The notes beneath the pieces are model-generated. The model worked only from the letters and a program-made list of their open reading frames with translations. It was not told the origin of the DNA and made no database searches. Shown here piece by piece: positions 1 through 7,546 of a DNA stretch of 64,000 bases (within the stretch, counting starts at the first letter, position 1; each line of letters begins with the position of its first letter). Location: contig DDFC01000002.1 of NCBI GenBank assembly GCA_002336895.1, forward strand, positions 54,468 through 118,467, written 5' to 3'. The DNA is from Verrucomicrobiaceae bacterium UBA1938. GTDB taxonomy: Bacteria > Verrucomicrobiota > Verrucomicrobiia > Verrucomicrobiales > Verrucomicrobiaceae. A program made the translations under genes and the position numbers.

Positions 1-1599
1 ACCAAGGAACTGGCCTTCTCCGCCGGATGGTCCGCCCAGGATGTGGGGAACTACCACAGCTCATCCGGCCCGTTGCAGCCCACCGGCTTTCATGCCAGCG
101 GCGGCTATGCCAATCTCGCCTGGCGCCCCGTGGAGGGGCACACCTTCCGCCTCTCCTGGGTGGGCAATGAGCGCACGGATGTGAAGAGCTACGTCCAGTC
201 CCAGCTCAATGCCAATGGCATCCCGCGCATCTACAGCCCGCTGGAGCGTCGTGGCATCGTGAAGATGGACTACACCGCCGAGGACCTGGGCTTCCTCAGC
301 AAGGAGCTGAAGGTGTACGGCTACTACCAGTACTACGACCAGCTGCGCGAGCGCCGCGTGCAGAGCGCCACCACCTTCAACAACACCATCACCAATGCTG
401 ACCAGGACGTGTGGGGTGTGGGCATCCAGAATGCCGCCACTTTTGGGGAAAACACCCGCCTCGTCATTGGCATGGACTACCGGCATGAGAACCTGTCTTC
501 CTCCCAGATGCTGAATTCACGGGTGCTGGCCACTGGGGTCACCACCATCTCGCAGCCTGCGGGGATCACCCCGGATGGCACCTATGCCGTCTTTGACACC
601 TTTGCCACCCTCGACTTCAAGCCTGTGGACCGCCTGCTGGTGAACATGGGCGCACGCTACGAGAACACACACCTGCGCTCCCGCCCGGAAATCATGGATG
701 TGATCCCCGGTGCCGGCTACTCCCTCAGCGATCTCATGGCCAACAAGTACTGGAACGCCGTGACCTGGAATGTGGGTGCCGTGTATCAGGTGACGGACAC
801 GTTTGACCTCGTGGGCAATGTGGCCACCGGCTACCGCACCCCCACCTACAGCGATCTGCTCAGCGCAGGCACGCCCGTCTTCTCCAGTCTCACCGCCTCG
901 CTGCCAAGCACGATGCTCAATCCGGAAAAGAGCGTGACCTATGAGCTCAGCGCGCGCATGCACACGGAGCGCTTCAATGGATCGCTCACCGGCTATCTGA
1001 CCCAGCTCCGCGATCTCATCGTCTCCACCACCTCCGGTACCGTCGTGATCGGCGGCGTGACCTACAATGCCACCCGCAACTCCAACTCCTCCAAAGGCTA
1101 CATCACCGGGGTGGAGCTGGCTCTGGACTACCAGCTGGACAAGCACTTCAGCGTCTTTAACAACACCACCTGGACCTACGGCCAGAACCAGTCCCAGGCG
1201 GTGCCGCTGCGCTTCATCCCGCCGCTCTACGGCAGCTTCGGCGTGCGCTTCCAGAGCGAGGAGAAGAAATGGTGGGTGGACGTCTCTGAACTGTGGGCCG
1301 GTCCGCTCATCCGCCACAATACGAGCGATGAAATCGACGCTGGTTTCTCCACCGACCCGGCGCTGGGCTCTCCCAACACGACCAACAATCTGCCAATCAA
1401 TCCCAACTTCCAAATCCCAGGTTTCATCGTGACGAACATCCGCTCTGGTGTGAAGGTCTGGGAGCAGGGGAACAGCTCCTTCTCACTCACTCTGAATCTG
1501 AACAATGTTTTCGACAGCAAATACCGCGAGGCCTACTCCCAGCAGGAGCGTCAGGCCGCAGGCTTCAACGTGGTCGTGGGCGGACGCCTCACCTTCTAA
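1..1599 (+). CDS. TonB-dependent outer-membrane receptor, 5' end cut by the window
   Basis: The reading frame is open from the first base and ends at TAA 1597-1599, so at least 532 residues are visible and the start, signal peptide and plug domain lie outside the window. What is visible is beta-barrel: alternating aromatic/polar strands, YxNTHLRSRPE-like strands, GYRTPTYSDL and NPEKSVTYEL, which are typical of TonB-receptor barrels. The C-terminus is GGRLTF, ending in Phe as outer-membrane barrels do. Only 7 bases separate its stop from the chelatase gene downstream, so the two are very probably co-transcribed. The context (CobN-type chelatase, ExbB-like and DUF2149 proteins) suggests a tetrapyrrole ligand such as haem. 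This is inference, because the plug and ligand loops cannot be read out from sequence alone. Confidence 0.9.
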   Translation, partial: TKELAFSAGWSAQDVGNYHSSSGPLQPTGFHASGGYANLAWRPVEGHTFRLSWVGNERTDVKSYVQSQLNANGIPRIYSPLERRGIVKMDYTAEDLGFLSKELKVYGYYQYYDQLRERRVQSATTFNNTITNADQDVWGVGIQNAATFGENTRLVIGMDYRHENLSSSQMLNSRVLATGVTTISQPAGITPDGTYAVFDTFATLDFKPVDRLLVNMGARYENTHLRSRPEIMDVIPGAGYSLSDLMANKYWNAVTWNVGAVYQVTDTFDLVGNVATGYRTPTYSDLLSAGTPVFSSLTASLPSTMLNPEKSVTYELSARMHTERFNGSLTGYLTQLRDLIVSTTSGTVVIGGVTYNATRNSNSSKGYITGVELALDYQLDKHFSVFNNTTWTYGQNQSQAVPLRFIPPLYGSFGVRFQSEEKKWWVDVSELWAGPLIRHNTSDEIDAGFSTDPALGSPNTTNNLPINPNFQIPGFIVTNIRSGVKVWEQGNSSFSLTLNLNNVFDSKYREAYSQQERQAAGFNVVVGGRLTF

Positions 1600-1606
1600 G
1601 ATTCGC

Positions 1607-4600
1607 ATGCGTGGTATTCTCTGGTGGCTGGGGTGTTTTCTGGTGCTCGCACTCCGGCTCCCGGCTGCTGAGCCGCTGGACTGGGCCTTCATCGGCATCT
1701 GGGACCGCTCCATGCCGCAGGTGGAGGCCGCCTGCCGCGAGAACGGCATCAAGGCCTCCTTTTTCAAAGGCCAGGCCTTTAATGAAACACAGAAGGATGC
1801 GAATGCTGCACGCTACCGCATCGTCTTTGTGCTCAATCTGGAGGCCGAGCAGGCTCCAGCGCTGACGCAGCTGCTGCAGAAAGCTCGCACTCTGAATCCT
1901 GAGCAGCGCGTGATCCCGCTGGATGCGCGCGGCAGCCAGATGGATCTGGAAAAAGCGGGGCTGCTGCTCAAGGACGAGGCCGTGCCAGCCTACTGGCGGC
2001 CCAATGGCACGGTGAATGTGCGCCGTCTGATCCGCTACTGCATGGTGAAGCACTGCGGGCAGCCGGGAGAGATCGAGCCCCCTGTGCTCATTCCGGATTC
2101 AGGCTACTACGATCCGGCACGAGAGGAATCCTTTGCCGAGATCGGCGAACTCATTGCTTTCAAACGCGGCAAGCAGCGCTGGGTGGAAGGTGCCTCTGTG
2201 GCGGTGCTGGTGCTGCAGCAGTCGTTTTGGATCACGCATGATCTGAAAGTCATCGATGCCCAGATTGAAGCGCTGGAAAAGCATGGGCTCAATGTGGTGC
2301 CGGTGTTTGGAGATCGTGAGGCGCAGGTGACGAAGCTGGTGCAGGCCGCCAAGCCCACCATCCTCATTGAGGACCGACATGGCGCCATGTGGCAGAGCAC
2401 GGCGCTGCTCAAGGAACTGAACGCGCCCTACCTGCGCCCCATCTCCATGCTGGCCACCACGAATGAGGAATGGCTTAAGGATCCACGCGGGCTCTCGCAC
2501 CGGGATGTTGGCATGTTCATGGCGCTGCAGGAATCCTGGGGCACCATCGAGCCCGTGGTGGTGGGAGGCTTGAAGGAGAACATCCAGGGCTTCCGCCTGC
2601 ATGAGCCGATCCCGGACCGCATCGAGGCCTTTGCCGCACGCGCCGCACGCTGGGCCGCGCTGCGCCGGAAGGGCAATGCGGAGAAGAAGATCGCGCTCAT
2701 CTATTACAACAAAGGACTGGGCCAGGATGACCTCATGCGCGGCAGCCCCACCGGCGGCTTTCTGGATGCGCCGGAGAGCTTCATGCGCTTCCTGCCGAAA
2801 ATGAAGGAGGCGGGCTTTACCCTCAAGGACACACCGGCAGACTCCAAGGCACTCATTGCAGCGATGAAACGCGGCGGCCGCAACATCGGCCCCTGGGCGC
2901 AGGGAGATCTGGAAAAGCTCGTGGATGAAGGTCAGCCTGTGCTGGTGCCGCTGCATCAGTATGAGGAGTGGTTTAACACCAAGCTGAGCGAGCCTGCGCG
3001 CAAGGTGATGGTGGAGAAGTTTGGCCCGCCGCCCGGGCGCATCATGGTGGTGAAGCGGAATGGTGAGCCGCACATCGTGCTGCCACGGATCGAGATGGGG
3101 AACCTCGTGCTCATGCCACAGCCTGAGCGTGGCGAGAAGCAGGATGAGAACCTGCTGCACAACCGCGATGTGCCGCCGCCGCACAACTACCTGGCCTTCT
3201 ACTGGTGGCTGGATCAGCAGTACCATGCGGATGCCATCGTGCACTGGGGCACGCACGGCACGCTGGAGCTGATGCCCGGCAAGGAGGCCGGTCTTTCCAA
3301 GGACTGCTGGAGCGACATCTGCGCCGGGCACATGCCGGTGGTGAACCTGTGGATCACCGACAACCTGGGCGAGGCCACGCTCTCACGCCGCCGCTCCTAC
3401 GCCGCGCTGGTGGACCACATGCCGCCACCCACACTGGCCGCAGGTCTGGATGAGGAGTTTAAAAATCTGCACGAGGACATCCACAAATACCGCACGCTGG
3501 AAGATGGCCTGCTGAAGGAGGAATACCGCAAGCGCATCAGCCAGCAGGCGCGGGATGCCAGTCTGCATGGCGCTGCGGGCTCGGCGGAGGCCGTGCTGGA
3601 TGACGCCGCTGTCACCCGGCTGGATGAGCATCTGCACAATCTCTTTGAATCACGCACGCCGCTGCGTCTGCATGTACTCGGGGAGGGGCCGCATGATTCC
3701 GAGATGGTGCCGTATCTGACGCAGATTCTTGGGGAGCCTTTTCTTGACCACCTGGCAGCCACGCGTGGGATTCACCGCGCCGCTTTGGAGCACAAGAAGG
3801 AAGACCGCGCGGCTGCGGCGGAGTTTCTGCGCGCTGCTTTGGATGGGCCTCCGCCTGCCGATGTGCGCATGACAGCGGAGCTGGAGAACGACCTGTCCTT
3901 TGCGCGGGATGTACGCGCCCGATTGCAGGATGCAGGCAAGGAGCATGCCGGACTCATTACGGCCTTGAGCGGCCACTACATGGAGCCGGGACCCGGGCCT
4001 GATCCTATACGCAATCCGGCCACGGCTCCTGGCGGGCGCAATCTGTACTCGCTCAATCCCGAGGAGATCCCGACACGCCCCGCGTGGGAAACCGCGCGCA
4101 AGCTGGTGGATGAACTGCTGCGCACACGCAAGCCCAAGAAGATCGCGATGGATCTCAACGGCATGGAAACCATGCGCGACTTTGGCGTCATGGAGGGGCA
4201 GATCCTGGCGCTGCTTGGGGTGCGCCCGATCTGGAACCAGAACAACCTCGTGATCGATGTGGAGCTGATTCCCGCCGAGGAGCTGAAGCGGCAGCGCGTG
4301 GAGGTCTTCATCGCCATGGGCGGGCAGTACAAGGAGAATTTCCCCACCCGCGTGGCCTTGCTGGACAAGGCCGTGCGCATGGCCGCCGCCGCACCTGAAA
4401 ACGAAAACCCCGTGCGCGATGCCGTGGCCGCCACCAGGGAGCGCCTGCTCAGGCGCGGATACTCCGGTGCGCGGGCCGATCAGTTTGCCGCCGCGCGCAT
4501 CTTTGGCACCAAGCCCGGAAACATGAGCGGCACGAACATCCTCTACCTCGTGCCGCGCTCCGGCGTGTGGGACAAGGACGATGAGATCACCGATGTGTAC

Positions 4601-5554
4601 ACGGACAGCATGAGCTTTGTGTACACCCAGGACACCTGGGGCGAGAAGGTGGACGGGCTCTACGAGGAGGCGCTGCAAAACACCGACACCGTGCTGCGCG
4701 TGTGGGCCTCCAACATGACCAGCCAGCTCTCCAACCACCACGCCTACGAATATCTTGGCGGCCTGAGCATGGCGGTGACCAAGATCACCGGCAAATCGCC
4801 CGCCGCCGTTATCTCCGATGTGCGTGATCCCAGCGGGGCACGCGTGCGCGACTTTGAGGAAGTGCTGGCGTCCAACCTGAAATCCGAGCTGCTCAACCGC
4901 CGCTGGCTGGAGGGCATGAAGTCGCATGACTACGCCGGGGCGGGGCACATCTCTGAACTGGTGAAAAACACCTTCGGCTGGTCCGTGACACGGCGTGGGA
5001 GCATCACGCAGGAAACGTGGAATGAAGTCTATGACGTGCTGGTGAAGGACAAGCACAACCTCAAGCTGCCCGAGTGGTTTGAGCGCGTGTCTCCGCATGC
5101 CATGCAGGAGATCAGCGCCACACTGATCGAGGCCGCGCGCAAGGATCTGTGGAAGGCCACGCCTGAGCAGGTGCGCACGCTGGCGGAGATCTATGCGCGC
5201 TCGGTCAATGCGCATGGCGACTCCGGCGGTCTCGTCAGCGGCGGGAATACACGCATGGCGGATTTTGTGAATGCGAAGCTTACGGCACCCGGAGATCAGG
5301 AAGGCGCGGCGCTGGCACAGGAGATGCGTGCCAAGCTGCAGCAGAGCGCCGAGCCTACGCCCACTGCGGCTGAAAAGGTCAGCGGTACTCAGATCAGCCA
5401 GAAGAGCCAGCCGACCGCATCCGCTGAGAAGCCGCCGCAGCCCGAGGGCACGGTGCTGCAGCCGACGTGGAATGCATTCGCCTGGTTGATCGGAGCCGCA
5501 GCTGTGCTTCTGATGATGCTCGGCTTCTTCAAGAAGGCCGGGTCCACGACATGA
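1607..5554 (+). CDS. CobN/ChlH-type chelatase large subunit, secreted and membrane-anchored (HmuS-like)
   Basis: A 1315-residue protein of the CobN/magnesium-chelatase H family. The ATG at 1607 is chosen because it gives a clean signal peptide (basic start, hydrophobic WWLGCFLVLAL, cleavage near PAA-EP); an earlier in-frame Met lies inside the receptor gene. The family core is present, including HWGTHGTLELMPGK near residues 546-559 and the following LSRRRSYAALVDH. After about residue 1240 comes an Ala/Pro/Gln-rich linker and then a single transmembrane helix (about 1290-1309) ending FFKKAGSTT. Cytoplasmic cobaltochelatase CobN has neither a signal peptide nor a C-terminal anchor, and no CobS/CobT-type ATPase is visible here. 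The arrangement matches HmuS of Bacteroidota haem-uptake operons, so a periplasmic role in inserting or removing metal from an imported tetrapyrrole is more likely than B12 synthesis. Automatic annotation would call it CobN. The stop overlaps the next start (ATGA). Confidence 0.88.
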   Translation: MRGILWWLGCFLVLALRLPAAEPLDWAFIGIWDRSMPQVEAACRENGIKASFFKGQAFNETQKDANAARYRIVFVLNLEAEQAPALTQLLQKARTLNPEQRVIPLDARGSQMDLEKAGLLLKDEAVPAYWRPNGTVNVRRLIRYCMVKHCGQPGEIEPPVLIPDSGYYDPAREESFAEIGELIAFKRGKQRWVEGASVAVLVLQQSFWITHDLKVIDAQIEALEKHGLNVVPVFGDREAQVTKLVQAAKPTILIEDRHGAMWQSTALLKELNAPYLRPISMLATTNEEWLKDPRGLSHRDVGMFMALQESWGTIEPVVVGGLKENIQGFRLHEPIPDRIEAFAARAARWAALRRKGNAEKKIALIYYNKGLGQDDLMRGSPTGGFLDAPESFMRFLPKMKEAGFTLKDTPADSKALIAAMKRGGRNIGPWAQGDLEKLVDEGQPVLVPLHQYEEWFNTKLSEPARKVMVEKFGPPPGRIMVVKRNGEPHIVLPRIEMGNLVLMPQPERGEKQDENLLHNRDVPPPHNYLAFYWWLDQQYHADAIVHWGTHGTLELMPGKEAGLSKDCWSDICAGHMPVVNLWITDNLGEATLSRRRSYAALVDHMPPPTLAAGLDEEFKNLHEDIHKYRTLEDGLLKEEYRKRISQQARDASLHGAAGSAEAVLDDAAVTRLDEHLHNLFESRTPLRLHVLGEGPHDSEMVPYLTQILGEPFLDHLAATRGIHRAALEHKKEDRAAAAEFLRAALDGPPPADVRMTAELENDLSFARDVRARLQDAGKEHAGLITALSGHYMEPGPGPDPIRNPATAPGGRNLYSLNPEEIPTRPAWETARKLVDELLRTRKPKKIAMDLNGMETMRDFGVMEGQILALLGVRPIWNQNNLVIDVELIPAEELKRQRVEVFIAMGGQYKENFPTRVALLDKAVRMAAAAPENENPVRDAVAATRERLLRRGYSGARADQFAAARIFGTKPGNMSGTNILYLVPRSGVWDKDDEITDVYTDSMSFVYTQDTWGEKVDGLYEEALQNTDTVLRVWASNMTSQLSNHHAYEYLGGLSMAVTKITGKSPAAVISDVRDPSGARVRDFEEVLASNLKSELLNRRWLEGMKSHDYAGAGHISELVKNTFGWSVTRRGSITQETWNEVYDVLVKDKHNLKLPEWFERVSPHAMQEISATLIEAARKDLWKATPEQVRTLAEIYARSVNAHGDSGGLVSGGNTRMADFVNAKLTAPGDQEGAALAQEMRAKLQQSAEPTPTAAEKVSGTQISQKSQPTASAEKPPQPEGTVLQPTWNAFAWLIGAAAVLLMMLGFFKKAGSTT

Positions 5555-6150
5555 AGCTGCTCGAACAACTCCTTTCCCTGATCTCCGAAGCGGTGCTGCT
5601 GCCCACACTGGCAGCCATCGTCATCCTCGTGGGCTGGAGCGCCATGCTGCTGGGCGGGCTGCTGCGAGAGTGGCTGGGGCGCAGCCACACGGCGTCCATC
5701 CTGTCCCAGCTCCGCCGTGCGCATGTGGAGGGCGGAGATCAGGTGCGGCTGCTGCAAATTCTGAGCACCGCCAGCAGCGGCCTCCCGGCACGGCTGCACC
5801 AGCTGCTGGGCCAGTGGGGCGGAGCAGGGGAGCTGGCGCATTGCCTGGTGGATCTGGAAATCGAGACAGCCACCGCGCTTTCCCGCCTGACGTGGATGAC
5901 GCGCATCGCCCCTATGCTCGGGCTCATGGGCACGCTCATTCCGCTGGGGCCTGCACTCACGGGGCTGGCATCGGGAGATCTGGCCACGCTTTCCAGCAAT
6001 CTCGTGGTGGCCTTCACCGCCACGGTGGTGGGTGTGCTGCTGGGCTGCTGCTCCTACACGATGAACCTCGTGCGGAAGAACTGGTATCAGAGTGATCTCA
6101 GCACGCTGGAGCATCTTTTCATCAACGCCAGCCGTCCCGCCATGCCATGA
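5551..6150 (+). CDS. MotA/TolQ/ExbB proton-channel family protein
   Basis: A 199-residue inner-membrane protein. The ATG at 5551 overlaps the chelatase stop codon (ATGA) and is preferred over an upstream in-frame Met lying inside that gene. Helix 1 is at about residues 12-37 (LPTLAAIVILVGWSAMLL). A long cytoplasmic segment follows, then two helices at about 125-175 containing MGTLIPLGPALTGLASGD and the FTATVVGVLLGC stretch, the layout of ExbB/TolQ. Such proteins form the stator of the proton-driven motor that energises TonB-dependent receptors. Its tight linkage to a TonB receptor and to a DUF2149 gene suggests a dedicated energiser for this uptake system, with DUF2149 perhaps in place of ExbD. 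That pairing is inference. Confidence 0.85.
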   Translation: MKLLEQLLSLISEAVLLPTLAAIVILVGWSAMLLGGLLREWLGRSHTASILSQLRRAHVEGGDQVRLLQILSTASSGLPARLHQLLGQWGGAGELAHCLVDLEIETATALSRLTWMTRIAPMLGLMGTLIPLGPALTGLASGDLATLSSNLVVAFTATVVGVLLGCCSYTMNLVRKNWYQSDLSTLEHLFINASRPAMP

Positions 6151-6464
6151 AAAAGCGCCTCTGGGACGACTCCGAAGGCGACGATCCCGCCACCGGCCTG
6201 ATCAATCTCTTCGATGTCTGGATCGCCTTTGCCGCAGCCCTGCTGCTTGCCGTGGTGAGCTATTTCAACCTTCCCAAACCGGCTGCCGCTGCTGATTCAC
6301 AGGCTGACAAATCCCCTACGGCAGAAGCCATCGACGCCGCCCGCATGAAGGTGGAGCGCTTTCAGGAAAGCACCGCCAGCAAGAGCGGCGAGGGCGAGCG
6401 CCTGGGGACTGCCTACCGCCTGAAGTCCGGCGAGATCATCTACGTGCGCGACAAGCAGAAGTGA
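6147..6464 (+). CDS. DUF2149 family small membrane protein
   Basis: A 105-residue protein that starts in an ATGA overlap with the ExbB-like gene. The N-terminus contains GLINLFDVWIAFAAALLLAVVSYF, a single membrane helix at about residues 17-42. A low-complexity segment follows, and the C-terminal GTAYRLKSGEIIYV block (about 88-101) is the conserved end of the DUF2149 family. Topology (short cytoplasmic start, one helix, small periplasmic domain) is the same as ExbD/TolR, which partner ExbB/TolQ. In Bacteroidota hmu operons a gene of this type sits next to the ExbB-like gene. No biochemical function is established to my knowledge. Confidence 0.78.
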   Translation: MKKRLWDDSEGDDPATGLINLFDVWIAFAAALLLAVVSYFNLPKPAAAADSQADKSPTAEAIDAARMKVERFQESTASKSGEGERLGTAYRLKSGEIIYVRDKQK

Positions 6465-6618
6465 AAGACGATGCGGGTGCCTGCTGATCTGACCTAGGCT
6501 TTGCCAGCTTTGGCCAAAGGTTCTTATTGCGGTTTTTGCCGAGGGCAGCACTGTTGGAAGCGATTCATTTTCTCATTCACAGCCACCTGATTTGAAACAG
6601 ACCGACCTGTCATCCACC

Positions 6619-7479
6619 ATGCCTCAGCCTGCAGCGGGGAACCTCCCGAGGGCGGTTCTCCTGGTGGTGCTCTGTCTGGTGTGTGCAGGCATGGCGTCTG
6701 CACAAGAGCCGGTGCAGGAGCAGGCTCCGGAGGCTGCGCAGCCGGAGATATTTGAAGTCCCCAAGGCCTACCCTCTTGACCGCTATGAGGCGGGCTGGAA
6801 CAAAAACCCCTTCACGCTGAAGACCGCGCCCACCGTGGTGGATCAGGACTCCTTTGCCAAAGATCTCGCCATCGGTTCCTACTTTGGAGATGCCAAGGAC
6901 CCCACCGTCGTGGTGGTCAATACCAAGACCGGCAAGCGCACCTCGCTGAAAAAATCGCAGTCAGAAGGAAAGGATGGCATGCAGCTCAAGGAGCTGAAGA
7001 TCGGCAGCACCCGCAAGGACGTCGTGGCGGAGGTGACGATGGGCAGCCAGACAGCCGAGGTGAAATTTGACAATGACTACCTGAAACAGGTGGCCGGTGC
7101 TGATGCCGCCAGGGGTGGGCAGCAGGTGCCCGGGGCCGGTGGTGTGCCCGGCCAGCAGCGTCCGGGGGGCATGCCTCCTGGGCAGCAGCAGAACCGAGGA
7201 CCGATAGGGCCGGGCGGTGTACAAGCTGCCAATCAAAATCCGCGTGTGCAGATGCCCCAAATGCCGCAGGTGCCACAAGGAAACGCCATGGGAGTTCCCG
7301 GAGGTGCGCCCATCGTGCAACCGCCCGCCGCCGTGTCTGCGGCCAATCGCTCCATTGGCACTGTCAATGCCACGCCACAGCAGTCTGCGTCCGCCCCGGT
7401 GGCAAATACGGGCGAGGTGCCTGTGGTCACACGCCGTCGTCTGATCACGCCTGCCACTCCCGCTGCCGGCACACAGTGA
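6619..7479 (+). CDS. Secreted Pro/Gly/Gln-rich protein of unknown function
   Basis: A 286-residue protein. I chose the ATG at 6619 because it starts a normal signal peptide (MPQPAAGNLPRAVLLVVLCLVCAG, cleavage near ASA-QE); a TTG at 6592 in the same frame would only add nine polar residues. Residues about 45-165 form a compact, probably beta-rich domain that begins YPLDRYEAGWNKNPF and contains TKTGKRTSLKKSQSEG. After residue about 170 the protein is low-complexity (GGQQVPGAGGVPGQQRPGG and similar) and probably disordered. The NPF-containing domain is faintly like periplasmic assembly proteins of type II secretion or type IV pilus systems, but I cannot support a named family. It lies about 150 bases after the DUF2149 gene, so joint transcription with that operon is possible but not shown. 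Confidence 0.75.
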   Translation: MPQPAAGNLPRAVLLVVLCLVCAGMASAQEPVQEQAPEAAQPEIFEVPKAYPLDRYEAGWNKNPFTLKTAPTVVDQDSFAKDLAIGSYFGDAKDPTVVVVNTKTGKRTSLKKSQSEGKDGMQLKELKIGSTRKDVVAEVTMGSQTAEVKFDNDYLKQVAGADAARGGQQVPGAGGVPGQQRPGGMPPGQQQNRGPIGPGGVQAANQNPRVQMPQMPQVPQGNAMGVPGGAPIVQPPAAVSAANRSIGTVNATPQQSASAPVANTGEVPVVTRRRLITPATPAAGTQ

Positions 7480-7546
7480 TCCGCTGCAGACGGTTTACTG
7501 AGGGATCGTGCAGTTAATCACCTTGAATCCCGTCGTGTCCTGAGGC

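Noticed and set aside
1607..5554. Reading the CobN-family gene as cobalamin-biosynthesis cobN
   Set aside because: It has a signal peptide and a C-terminal membrane anchor, and there is no cobS/cobT-type gene, so an exported HmuS-like role fits better. A genome-wide search would settle it.
3650..5608. Minus-strand open frame of 652 codons opposite the chelatase gene
   Set aside because: Antisense shadow of a conserved gene; composition is unlike real proteins.
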